DNA of 28,356 bases from Beroe ovata (lineage: Eukaryota; Ctenophora; Nuda; Beroida; Beroidae). The stretch lies in the NCBI GenBank assembly GCA_946803715.1, contig CAMPET010000431.1:7403-35758 (forward strand), in the 5' to 3' direction. This document shows positions 1 through 11,700 of the stretch, one piece after another. A program made the translations under genes and the position numbers. Every line of letters starts with the position of its first letter. Within the stretch, counting starts at the first letter, position 1. The notes below the pieces were generated by a model. That model had not been told where the DNA came from. It did no database searches and was given only the letters and a program-made list of their open reading frames with translations.

Positions 1-166
1 ATTCAATCGCAATCAAGCATTCCTACGCCACAGTTATGCAGTGGTGTCAGCGACTTGTGACGAATAGGTACCCTAATCGTCACATTGCTCTGTTCTGACG
101 CAGTGGTGTCAACTAATTCAATCGCAAGCAAGCATTCCTACGTCACAATTATGTAGTGGTGTCAAG
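1..166. repeat. Dispersed tandem repeat, two units of about 115 bp
   Basis: The block around gcagtggtgtca recurs at about 39 and 154, each time preceded by a near-identical stretch (attcaatcgcaa...aagcattcctacg). A half-unit echo of the same motif lies near 99-110. Related sequence occurs at 24650-24810 and 27826-27880, including the tracts acgaataggtacc and ctgttctgacg, so this is a dispersed family rather than a local satellite. Here it lies in intron 3 of the ENTPD-like gene. I see no coding potential in it. Confidence 0.75.
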
Positions 167-334
167 CGCGCACGGCACAGCTTGAAGAAATAGAGCAGGA
201 CAAATAGATAAAGATACTGCAAATAGATAACGATACTGCAACACCCCCTGCAACAGCTTAGAGTACAAATCATATCGACAAATTAATCACGGAGAATGTA
301 CAAATTAATCACGGAGAATGTACTGTTCTCTTAC

Positions 335-1296
335 CTCGTAAGCTGATAGGCCGGGGCTAGTTTTCATGACTTGTATGTTACCAGCAGTGTCCTTCATCTG
401 CTGTATAGCGAGGAGTCCGTCTGTGTGTCCGGGTAACCACTTGTATAGGTAAACCCTGGAGTGTAAGTGAGGGTGACGTAGAAGGGGGGGAGGGTATTAG
501 AACATATGAGAGTGGACCCAAATAGGGTGCATTTGGGGTGTATGCAGGGTGCATCTTTAGCTGTTTGGGGGATCGCGTTTAGAGACATAAGACATAGAGG
601 TGCGTCGAGGTGGCGTGATATGGACATTGGACATGCCCGAGTCATTTAGGGTGCGCCCTAGTCATTCAGAAGTGCTTTTAGAAGTCATTTTAGAGTGCTT
701 GTACTCTTCTAGCATAAATTTGGAGTGCCGCATCGGGCTACAGGTCAATCATCCTCAGGACTCACCTTGACCCAGAACTCCCAGCATCAATCATGACACC
801 GTATTGGTAGTCATGCGGTGTCAATGGTTTCTGAAACAGAGTGTGGTATGTGTATGCAATATTTGGGTGAAGAATTGAATAGATCTTTTGTAATTGTTTG
901 TGAACATAATAGTGCTACGGCTGATGTATATTACAGTAGAATCATCACATTCAAACTTATCCAATGTGGTGTGAAATAATAGAACAATAGAATATGTGTT
1001 CATACATTACAGCAATGTTAACAAGCTTGTCCATTTGCCAATATCTTAATACCCGCGTCAACCTAGCCCATCTTGAAATTTCGTACCAATTGAACAAATC
1101 TACTCGCTACACAAAGTAAGGAAATGAATTCCTGAACAGCTACCTCTTTAGCGGGTGTTGTAAGGAGGAAGTTGACATAGAACATGTAAAGTGGAATAGT
1201 AATTCCCAGAACACAGAGTACAGTCCAACCTGCATACCGTAACAGTGTACCTTGTGGGGAAATTGGAGCGGGTGTCGGCTCAAGAAATGAAGTCAT
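335..1296 (-). CDS. ENTPD4/7-like nucleoside diphosphatase, 5' part (exons 1-3), runs off left edge
   Basis: Family members are GDA1/CD39 ectonucleotidases that hydrolyse nucleoside di/triphosphates in the lumen of Golgi, lysosomal or intracellular vesicle membranes. Rebuilt exons: 1144-1296 (51 codons), 766-830, and 335-455, joined by GT-AG introns with matching phases (0, then 2). Exon 1 gives a short N-terminus and then one hydrophobic helix (about residues 20-45, around GWTVLCVLGITIPLYMFYV), fitting the N-terminal membrane anchor. Exons 2-3 carry apyrase conserved region 1, YGVMIDAGSSGSR, then VYLYKWLP, QQMKD and VMKTSPGLS, which matches the order in ENTPD4/7 (DCGSSGSR, FVYFWP, IRQMRD, IKPGIS) better than the cell-surface ENTPDs. 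The next exon is not in the window; a dispersed repeat occupies what is present of intron 3. The donor of exon 1 (GTAGCT) is only fair. The open frame continues to 1063, but the splice is preferred because it restores phase into ACR1. Confidence 0.82.
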
Positions 1297-2430
1297 ATTC
1301 CCTGATTATTGAACAACCTAGGTACTTAACTAAGTGGTCCTAAAAATTGTTTCACTTACTTCTGGGCATGGTGATAGTCATTCAACTTCACCCCTCCTGA
1401 CTACCTTCCGCTCCCTGTAACCGTCTGTTTGGTAGAGTGAATCAAGGGTATCCGGGGTATGTCGAATGTGTATCGGTGATAACCTTGCTCTCCTACTCTG
1501 CCCCACTTCTACTGTCCCTCCTCGAGTCCTATGTCATTTCCTTTGCTATCATGGGAAGAGTCTACTATCAGTGAATCAGTCGGCGATAGTTACTAGGTCG
1601 ATAGTTACATTAATTGACACTATGTGGCATCACACCGTGCAACACTGCAACATTTCGTTCCAATAACTAGTCCAAGAATCAGTTCAGTAAAAATATATAT
1701 AAAATACAAAAAAAAACTCGCAAAATATCACCATAGCAGACCTTCATAGATCAGCTCAACGAATAATAAATAGATAAATATAACATTGATAATGGATTAT
1801 CATGTTTTTCCTAGCACAAGGGGAGTCCTCAATACCTAAACACCGGGCCACGGTCAACAAGTCGAGGAGGATTGGGCGCAAATAAGGGCGCAGTTCAGGG
1901 CAAATGTAGGGGCATATGTGGCGCTTTCAGAGCAAAATATGTAAAAGCGTATGCGAGCCTTATGGGGGCGCAGTTCAGGGATAAATTGGAATCGGTTGTT
2001 CAAACAGGATTATGAGGAGCAAGTACATGATGATTGATGACCTATTGGAACGCCTCTGAAGTCCAGGTTTTATTTCCGACAAGCGCTGACTCGGTCGCGC
2101 TCGACTTGCGGTGCTGTTTAACCGTGGCGGTGTAGGGAACATGATACCGTTGTAACTCACTAAGTGAGATTATGTCTCTGAAATGATCTGAAATTAGGAG
2201 TGATATTTACTAGATAGCTAATAACTGTTTTGGGGAAGGAGTTGTTCACTCACTACGTTATCGGAATTTGCTCATTTTAAACCCTCCCTTAATCCCTCGA
2301 CCTATCCACAGATATGCAGGATAATCGTTCCAAAACCCCCTTCCCTCAGTCGATAACGCAATATGGGAACAGCAACTTTTTCCAGATTCTAAGGGCATGT
2401 AATTGAAATCCTGATGGTAATCATCACTAC
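1297..2430. other. Intergenic spacer between PTCD3-like 3' end and ENTPD-like 5' end
   Basis: Both flanking genes are on the minus strand, so the ENTPD-like promoter and the PTCD3-like 3' UTR should both lie here. No ORF shows splice-consistent coding or recognisable protein similarity. A small imperfect direct repeat with gggcgcagttcaggg is found at about 1887 and 1966. A minus-strand AATAAA lies at 2069-2074. Confidence 0.6.
2069..2074 (-). terminator. Candidate poly(A) signal for the PTCD3-like gene
   Basis: TTTATT on the plus strand reads AATAAA on the minus strand about 360 nt beyond the stop codon at 2431. It is the first canonical hexamer I noticed downstream; a single hexamer in AT-rich DNA is weak evidence. 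Confidence 0.3.
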
Positions 2431-5400
2431 TCACTGTTTGTACTTCTCCTCCAGTTCATCTATCTGCTTGGTGATCCGTGATCGAAGTGGCTCCTTAACC
2501 ATACTGAGACATTTCTGTCGCTGGGATTCCCAGTCTGGGGTATGTTCGATAAACTTCAGCAGAGCAGGTCCTTCCAGAGGAATGTCTGAGAGAGGGGGGG
2601 TTTCGATGTGGACCAATTTTGTGTTGATTAGATCTAAATCAGGAGTGACATAGCTTATATCGGGAAATAATTGGAAATTCCAATCTCTTCACGAACGTGT
2701 ACTCACTGTAGTCCTGATACATTCCGATTAGCTGCCAGGCTCGGGGGTACTCCCCTGATTTCAGTGTGTAACACACCAGCACATACATCATTATTACAGT
2801 CGGCATTCCTGCGTAAAACGGGAGAATTAGGGACTATCATAATTCTCTTTCACCCATAGTGAACGGGAATTGCCGTTTCTTCTATCCTACAGTTCACTAG
2901 ATTCAGTCAAAAAACCTCCGTTTTTGACGAGCAAGTCAATGGCTTGAGCTGTCATGGTCACCACTTTCAGTATGTTCCTCTGAAACAGTGGAAATAAGTA
3001 AGCAATAGAATAAAACGTGCTTCTATAAAACACAGATCCTCGAGAAGAGCTGTAGGAAATGATAGAGAATAAATCACCTCGGATAGAACCATTTTCTGTT
3101 GTTGTCCCTGAAATAGAAAAATAGTTATAGTATTTTGAATTTTCAGACTACGCTATCTAACGAAGGTATGAAAGCTCATGAAGCGATATTCCTCGACTCA
3201 AACTACAATGAACAATGAACAATACTGTTCTGAATGACTGTACCAGAGGGTTTAACAATGTATCGTCCCCTGACAATATACCTTTGACTGGTAAGTTGCT
3301 GCAGATGGTTTCTCCCCGGTGGAGAATTTCATCAGGTACTCGATGTGGAAACTCTCGAAAAACTCCTGTAGGAACGTGAACAGCTCCACATTCCACTCAT
3401 CGAGCATCTTCTTGCAGTTGTCGGAGACCCAAACAGTTTCTGAAAAAAATGAGATTATTTTGGTGAATCTAATGGCACTTTTCTAAAATTATTGCCAACT
3501 GCTAGCTGATATTTTGCTTGGAATTGAACAGCAAAATTGTGACTTACCATTGATAATATAGGCATACAAGTCGAACATTTCATCAATATTTGCAGTGTAG
3601 GGGTCAAGACATTCCAACATTTTAGTGAGCTGTTTCATCAGGAAGATCCCCTTCTTATGCGATACCCAATTCAGGTTCTGAAATTGGCGTCTTTGATGCA
3701 GAAATTGATGTAAATGTGATTGATAGTGATGCAGTTGAACAGGCTTTGATTTTTAAATTAGTTTGGTCCAGTTCTACCCACTTACATCCTTATAGAAATC
3801 TTTGTAAAAATCGAAGGGAGTTATTTTCCGTATTTCCGCGAGAGAACTGTAGTTGTTGCGAGGGAAGGGTTTGCCCCTGTCCTGATGTAAGTCAGTGAGC
3901 AGGATGTTATCCAACTTGTTGTAATGGGACATCATATTAGTACTACCATCTCGGTATGTCTTCCCTATGGGGGAGAGAGGGGGGATATCAGTGTCTATGT
4001 CCACACAAACACACACACAAACATGTGGAGATAGGAGTGTCTATTGGTGATAAGTTATCGGAAAAGAGTACATTCCAGATTATAAATTACTATCCCTATT
4101 ATGGAATGCGTGTTACACGAATTCATGAAAAGGTGGGCGTTGCCACTCACCGATTGCCTGGAGATCGTGAAGGTGGGTAGTGTAGAAAGTGTCGATATCG
4201 TACACGGGGTGGCTCTCTCTCGCGCAGCGCAGTAGCAGAGGCAGAAATCCCGTACTTTCTGTGTTCTCGTAGTCTCTGTATGGGGAGGGGGAGAGAGGGC
4301 TGACCATTTCCAGTGGAAATACTATTATAGTGGTGATAATGACCCTCCAACATACGTCATACATACGTGGTTTCGTATTTGACAAAGAAACCTTTTGGGT
4401 AAGCGAAATAGATAACAGACTCGAGTCATGCAAGATGACCTTCCCCACCTATCATTAATCATCGTAATAGGTACCTTATGAAGAGGTCGGGGTTATCGTT
4501 GAATAAGTCGTACAGTTTGTTGTTGATATCAAGCTTCCCCTGCGTCACTGGTTGATCCCCAATGGATTGCAGATTATTCATCATCAGTAGTGAATAGGCA
4601 CTTGAAAACCTGCCGGAAAACCCCATAAGTATATCATATACCCCATAAATAGTAAGTTTACCTTACTCTGTGTACCTAACAATAGAAGACGGCTGACTTC
4701 GAGAAATTAATTCCTTCCTATACGTATACCGTGCATTATTAGTTTGTGTCAACAAAACCCCGCGGTTTAAACTTATGAGCCTACCTCAGTCGAAACATTC
4801 CTTTCTTCAGACAAGCTGTCATCTCATCGAAGATGTTGTTGTTGTACTTGTCTATAGAATCGTGTAAGTCTGGAGATTTCTTACCATCAGCTTTTTTATC
4901 TGGGGTTCCGGTGATTAGTTACCGATCAGTCTCTTCACTAGTAGTAGTATGGGTACAAAACATCTTGCTAAATTTAACTCACTAACAACGACTATTTCAC
5001 TTGTTGCATCTGTGCGTTATCAGAAATTCCAAATTCTTAAATGCTAGGAACTGTATATAATATCTTAATTCCGAATGGTCATTGATCTTATCATCACTTT
5101 ATTATCGTATCATTCTTATGGTGACTAATAATCTCTCACTATTCTTACTATTGCCAGGGTGCTGAGCGTTGATGTGGACTCCGTAAAAGAGATTGAGGAA
5201 AATATCTGAAATGAGAAGAACTCGCTATTGAATACCGATTGAATTCCTATACAATAAATTCCAATTAAATTACCAAGCACAGCAAGTCTCACCATCATTG
5301 AGGGAGGCGTTGGGATTCAGCGCAATGTCTTCCATGATCACTTTGATCTTTTCACTAGCGCCTACTCTGATAAACTCCATGGCATCCATATCATGTGTTA

Positions 5401-7471
5401 TACTGCAAATGTATCACAAGTTGCGAATTCGAAATTGCAATGAAGAAACTAAGTCGTGTCAAGAACGGAACATGGTGTCAATACGCATCCCGGTGTCATG
5501 ACCGATATTTGTGTCGTTGTACCTATAAATCAGATCCGACAGTGTATCCTGACTGGGGAAGAAGTGCTCACTCCGCATCTTCATGTAGTATTTCCACGCG
5601 AGGTCAGGTCGATAGAACTTTACAGCTGATTGTACGATTGAATCGTAACATTGCGATGTAACGACGTTGTACAGTTTCGCCAACTCCAACACACGTAGAC
5701 ACAACGCGGTTTGTTCATTCATCACGCTGATGTACTGAGGAAAAATTTCACAAATGTTTGTTAATATCAAGTTAAATCCTTTAGCTATAAACCCTTCCGT
5801 ATTGGTCGAAGCCTCTGCTTCACATCAAACACAGATTGATTAATAATTTGAAAACTACACTGACTTTACCTGGACTGGGGAAACTGGTGGGGCGTAGTCT
5901 AATCTATCGTGTATTGATGCAGCCACATCCTTGTTCTTGACCCTTTCTGATTCAGATAGTCTTAGATTCCGACCTATCGCATGCGGTCTCCTGAGTCATT
6001 GGTTGCATCAAAATGTTAGTTGTTTGATGTATTCCGAGTGCAATCAACATGGAACTGCTGATTAAGATCTCATATGAAGATGACTGTCAACATTAATTTC
6101 TAACATGCTCCATACATTGATGGGATGCAGGCGTTCATTTCTTCAGTTGAAGTTGCTCGGGATTTTACTGATTCAATGTTTTCTTCTAGCAGTCGCTTCT
6201 TGGTTCCCACATTGAGTTCCTAACATGAGAAGGAGAGAGGTTAGCAGAAACATAACTGAAACATAGCATCTTGAGCATGTGCTACCTTGTGCTATAAAAT
6301 GTTTTGTGTTTTACCGGGCAAATATGCGGCTTCAACAGGTCCTGTACTACAGTGAGCAAATTCCTATATTCTGCTTCTCTTGTTTTGTACAGGGACCTTG
6401 TGTAGGGTAAGTCACGCTTTGATCCGTCTTCAGAGTCATATCGAAACACCCCTTTCTCTTTGTCCTGTTGATTGAAACATGAAGTTCGAGTAAATGGCTC
6501 CAAAGTATCATCTGTGTTTCAGATTGAACAGGGACTTACAAAGGTCATTGTTAATTCCGGGTCCTCTGTTGATGCATTATGAAATGCAAAAAGGTCCAAA
6601 AGAGCTGTCAAGTCCTTCTTTTTATCCTCCACACTGTTTTCGTCGCCCTCTTCAAGTTTGAGAAATATTTCCCTTGCCTTAGTAATGTTTTTCTCTCTGC
6701 ATATTTCCTCAATAGCTGTTATTTTACCCAGAGACATCTTATCTGACCACCTCACTTTGAATGACTCTGGATACTTCATGATGAACTGTTCTGCTAGTTC
6801 ATAACCTGCTCTTTTACTATCAGCCAAGTTGCCTGTATTAGATAACCACTGAAACAAGAACAGAGTTGAGCTCAGATGTTAGGCTAAAACGTCGACTATT
6901 AAGCACAAATTGAATAGAAGTATCAAATTGAATATTGGCATATGATACATACAAATATTGAAGAATATACAATTGGCTGCCTTCCGATTTCTGCTGCTTT
7001 TTGATTAGCCTTTGATAGGGCCTCCAGTACAGCTTTATCAAACCTGGTATGACAGTGTTCAAAATATTCATAGGTTCCACAAAAGGAGATAAAGGAGTTA
7101 TAAAATTAGACAGTTCTGTTGAATATAGCCTTATATTCTTTAATTCACCTGTCCGAGTCTTCATTTCTTATAACTGGAGGTGAAGATGCTGTTCTGACTT
7201 CAACTGGAAAGGTTTTGGGTATCCTATCTTTCTGATCATTGGCAATCTTCAATCTACAAAAGGAGTAAGGAAATTGATGAATTTCTAAACCATAAGAAAA
7301 AACACAGAGAGAGCAATTGAAATGTCCTAAATTTCATCAAACACAGTTAATTATTTAATCCACAATGAATGAATTCAAGAATACTTACTCCTCAAAAAGG
7401 GACTGTGATGAAAATGAAGAGATGATAGATGACTTGCAACAGTATAATCCTGCTCTTCTACATGGTATCAT
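2431..7471 (-). CDS. PTCD3: PTCD3-like pentatricopeptide protein (mitoribosome small-subunit mS39), complete, 20 exons
   Basis: PTCD3/mS39 is a PPR protein of the mitochondrial small ribosomal subunit, needed for mitochondrial translation. Exons: 7389-7471, 7149-7253, 6953-7043, 6540-6848, 6315-6464, 6116-6219, 5870-5990, 5523-5734, 5293-5402, 5149-5205, 4785-4899, 4475-4609, 4151-4275, 3786-3964, 3548-3677, 3282-3439, 3078-3107, 2898-2979, 2707-2808, 2431-2633. They sum to 2601 nt (866 codons plus stop); all introns are GT-AG and 73-249 bp long, and every junction keeps phase. The start MIPCRRAGLYCC, rich in Arg and Ser and free of acids for about 26 residues, fits a mitochondrial presequence. 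Landmarks shared with vertebrate PTCD3 include FDKAVLEALS near residue 63, KRAGYELAEQFIMKYP near 105, a PPR-like helix pair (LAWKYYMKM, FPSQDTLSDLI) near 365-392, and PRAWQLIGMY near 787-796. The chain is longer than the human protein (689 residues), and the middle is diverged. Confidence 0.8.
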
Positions 7472-8799
7472 TATAAACACTGCTGTCCAAAGTGGTATCG
7501 AATAAGTTAAGACATAACTGAATTATTCTGAGGAGCCCTTACAATATTGTGAAGAAATACCAACATAACAAATTGTAAAAGTTTTACTTTCATTACACCA
7601 AGATGTGCTATTTCAGTAATTCAAATAAACAAATCCAAAGTCTTATCATAACAGTTGTATGGATGTACTGCAAACATAACAAAACACTGATAGGTATCTC
7701 AACTGTGAAGCCACATCATAGGATAGGGCTGAGGTCTGAGAATTGAGGCATACAAATGTTTTCAGAGATTTTGGTCCATCACTATATATTGTCATGATTG
7801 GAATTTGTCAAGTTTTAGAAGAAGTCGCTTGAGGTTGCATATTTAGAAGAATATGATAAGAATTTGTTGCTCTGAATTAAATTTTCGCGATTCTGATTGT
7901 GATAATGATATGATTGCAACTGTCCACTGTACTTCTTGTAGGATTTTACCCTACCGTCGGTGCGCGCGATTTTTAATCCGCCCTTTTATCCACCCTACCC
8001 TTGCCAGCTGGATAAAATCCCGCCAGCAAGGGTAGGGTGAAATCCTTCAACAGACTTGTCAGATTCTATCTGACCTCCGTTTCTCGAGCGCGGCGCGCGC
8101 GCCTTCATCGAAGGCGTGCGCGAGAAACCGGTCAGGTAACATCTGACAACAACAGACAACTGTACTTCTTTTTCATTGCGGAGCGCAAAGCCGACGAAGG
8201 CGCAGCGCGCATCACGCATGTGCAAAAATTATTCAAATTTTTAAAGTGAACATGGTGTTCATGTTGCCAGATGTTATCTATCCACTGTTTCTTGCGTGCG
8301 GCGCGCGCGCCTTCATCGCGCAATGAGAATTAACAGTGGACAGCGACAAATAACATTCAGCAAACATGATGTATTTGTATTCTCGCGCTGCGTGACCCAA
8401 ATACTTCACGCGCGCTGCGCGTCTCCGTGGTTTCCGATTCGGTCACCAAGTAAATATTGGAGCGCGACGTGGACACTGACTGAAATAACAAATTAGATAC
8501 TTGTGCATGTACGGATATCAATACTTCTATTCTTCCTTGTGTACATTATTACTGATTATCCAATATCCATAAAAATTAAAATATTTCACGATTTTCTTAC
8601 TTAGAGTGCAAGGTTAGAACATCAAGAGGTATGATTCACTTTAAGTTAGCAGCTTCTAAAAGTCAAGTTATTATCCATGTCTTTAGACAATACCAAAGGA
8701 CCAGAAACTGCTTGCCCACTCTAGCTCCTCTGTGACACTTCTCAGGAATCCTCAATTGTGATGTTCTGCACTACTTTAAACCCTAATCTTACTGCAGGT
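7472..8799. promoter_or_regulatory. Divergent intergenic region between PTCD3-like and SPAK/OSR1-like genes
   Basis: The two start codons face away from each other 1.33 kb apart, so both promoters must lie here. I see no clear TATA box or other core element that I would defend. The stretch 7920-8343 is a GC-rich foldback element listed separately. The segment 8344-8450 carries further CG-rich runs (cgcgcgctgcgcg). At 8780-8797 a polypyrimidine tract ending actgcag stands three bases before the kinase ATG, which suggests a 5' UTR intron ending at 8797. Confidence 0.5.
7920..8343. mobile_element. MITE-like foldback element with 11-bp terminal inverted repeats
   Basis: The ends are exact inverted repeats, CTGTCCACTGT at 7920-7930 and ACAGTGGACAG at 8333-8343. 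Inside are nested hairpins: a perfect 14-bp stem (caccctacccttgc at 7991-8004 with its complement at 8026-8039), a stem with arms ctgacc...cgtttctcg (8070-8086) and cgagaaaccggtcag (8121-8135), and an inner pair tccactgtt/aacagtgga bounding 8281-8341. The loops share CG-rich motifs such as gcgcgcgccttcatcg at two places. The base composition is strikingly unlike the AT-rich flanks. No transposase is encoded and I see no clear target-site duplication, so 'MITE' is an inference. Confidence 0.6.
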
Positions 8800-11700
8800 A
8801 TGGCAGCCTCATCTGAGCCATGGCCCACCATAAAAGAGGACTATGAGCTCCAGGACGTTATTGGAACTGGTGGTACTGCCTGTGTCCAGATTGCCCTGTG
8901 TAAGCCAAAAAATGAGAAGGTAGCTATCAAGAGAATTGATCTTGACAAAACACAGTTCAGTATAGAGGATGTCATCAAGGAAGTCAATGTGAGTTCTTCA
9001 TAGTTAAGGATGATTGATATGCAACCACTTTCTCAATCTTTTAGTATTACTAGTTTCTACTCACACTTGAAATGCAGGTTTTTGAGGTCTTGGAGCAGTA
9101 ATTACTAATTAGGTTTACTGTTCTTCAGGTGATGTCAAGGTTTAACCATGAAAACATAGCTCAATACTACACTGCATTTGTTGTAAAGCAAGAACTTTGG
9201 GTTGTTATGAAGTTGTATGGTGGAGGCTCAGTTCTTGATGTCATGAAGCATATCATCAAAACTGTGAGTTTTAAAGAAACTGGTTTTAAGATCTGCTATT
9301 TATTAATTACACTGTTATGACTGAGATATTGATAGACAAAACTTTCATAAGGAGGGTAAAAGTGGTGGTGGGATTCTTGAAGAAGTAACGATTGCTACAA
9401 TTTTAAGAGAGGTGTTGAAAGGACTTGAGTATGTTCACTCAAACCAGTTTATCCATCGTGATGTGAAGGTATGTAAGCTCATTCCTTAGTCCTTACAGTA
9501 CTGAGAAAACACGAAGTTATTCACATTATCTCAATTCACATACGCAGGCGAGTAATATTCTCCTTGGGGAAGATGGTACAGTGGTCCTCACTGATTTTGG
9601 TGTAAGTGGACTGATCTATGATCAGTGTGACAGAAAACAGAAAACACGTCGTACCTTTGTTGGCACACCTTGCTGGATGGCTCCTGAAGTTATGGAACAG
9701 GTCATAGGCTATAATGAGAAGGCCGATATCTGGAGTTTTGGCATCACCGCCATCGAGCTTGCTGTTGGTAAGACTCACAGAAGCAGAGGCCTATTAATGT
9801 TATGTATCGAATGTACCTGTTACCATTTAAACTTATTTCACCGATCAGTCCCGAAATTCGACCTGCTTTTGTAACAGGAGATCCGATAGTCTCCCATATT
9901 CCGATGCCCCCTGTGATCCAACTATTATCAGAGAATAACATCGTGTTGTGCCAGGTCATGCTCCCTACTACAACTACCCCCCGATGAAAATCCTCATGAT
10001 GACCCTGGGCAAAGATCCACCCACACTCGACGATTGCCTGGAGGACGGAGATAATGCAAAGTACTCTAAACCGTTCAAGAAAATCGTTGAAAAGTAAGTC
10101 AGGGAATTACACATTTCCAGCAAAGGAATTCCAGCAATGCCTAGTCAAAGGATATCGATGTAATGGTTGAAATGTAAGTGATAGGATAGGAAGTTAGGTT
10201 GCTTTAGGTTTTACGACAACTTCAAACTTGTTCAGGTGTCTGGTGAAGGATCCAGCTAAGAGACCGTCAGTTGCTGAGATCAAGAAAGAGCCGTTCTTCA
10301 AGAAGGGAAAAGACCGACAGTGGATTATGGATCACCTTGTTCTCAAGGTAGTTTCTACACAGTGTGTGTGTGTTGTCCTCTTTCAATTAAAATATTCATC
10401 CCATTTTTGTTCATACTCTATTATAGCTAAGTACGACTCGGTCCATTATGTCGCAGTGGAATCATGATTAATATACTGTCAGTATGAATGCAACACACGT
10501 GTCACTCGGTGGTGTATTATATTTCAACACCTTCTCCCCAGTGATTTTGTCACCTCCCCCTCTGTCTATCTCAGTGTAACCATGTCAACGTTACCATGTC
10601 AACGTTACCATGTCAACGTTACCATGCCAACGTTACCATGTCACCCTTCTATCAGCGTGTACATTATCCAATGTATAGTGTCTGTCAGACATGTGTCACT
10701 TCTGATATGAGTACACGAGTACATGGGTACATGGGTATGTAACATGCTGACATTTTGACCGAAATTCAGAAGTGGTGTGTTTTAACGAAAGGGACGAACA
10801 CAGTGTACACTAGATACGATACATTTCATAACTATCATATCTAACTCAGTCATGATACTGTCTGTCACACCTTGTTATACTCGACATTCCTTGAAAATGA
10901 TACAAACAATTACTTTACGCTATATAATACTTCAGTAACTTTATATCCTGTAAAACATTCCCTTGTGTTTGAGTAGTGGGCGTGTTACGGGTTAATGATC
11001 CCTATAATACTCTTGTAATCGCATGACTACTTCCTAGCTAAGTACTTTAGTAGGTATTCCACATCAGCACGTGGCTTGACTTTTAGATATATCCTGTGAT
11101 TTTATTTAGTCTTGCCCGCGAGCACAATCAATACCCGCAAGGAGGCTCAAACCCGCTGATATATTTTCTGGCCCGCTCACCCCTTTTTTATCAATGAATT
11201 CGACTGCACTGTAGCGTGATACCCATGTGCATTGTGCATGTGTTAGCCGCTTCCCGCCAAAAGTGTTCCTGATTTATTTACGTTATATTACGTAATGCAG
11301 TTCCACGCTTTCGATGACATACAATCTAATCTCCATGACGCTGTCAAATATCATCAGAGATCGCCTCAAATTACTATTTCAGGAAAAGGTTGAAAAAAGA
11401 GCAGTCTATCTGAGATATATCAGGCAGGCATGACCTTATCAGGACGTACATAATATCATTAAAATGACGTCACACTATTATCACAGAGTGATTTTTATCG
11501 GGTTTTATGTCACACTCCCTCATATAGTATACATCAGCACTTGTATTATAAGCCTACATTTATAATGTTGGGCTTTTTGTGGGTTGCATTCGTTTTTTCC
11601 GAGAATTGAGCGAGTATGGACTTGCATTCATCTGCCCAATTCATCGCACTCCTCCTTGCTCTCTTTCATGCTCTCTCTCTCCTCCCTTCCTCTCTATTCT

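Noticed and set aside
1063-1143. C-terminal part of the 77-residue membrane frame at 1063-1296
   Set aside because: Splicing at 1144 joins in phase to apyrase region 1, so the last 26 codons are read as intron.
2887-2898. A stop codon shortly after PTCD3-like exon 18 that would end the gene at 2887
   Set aside because: A donor at 2897 in phase 1 leads to an exon with the PTCD3-like PRAWQLIGMY motif, so the gene continues to 2431.
7995-8323. Overlapping small frames on both strands rich in Arg and Ala
   Set aside because: They are by-products of CG-rich inverted repeats in the foldback element, with no splice or family support.
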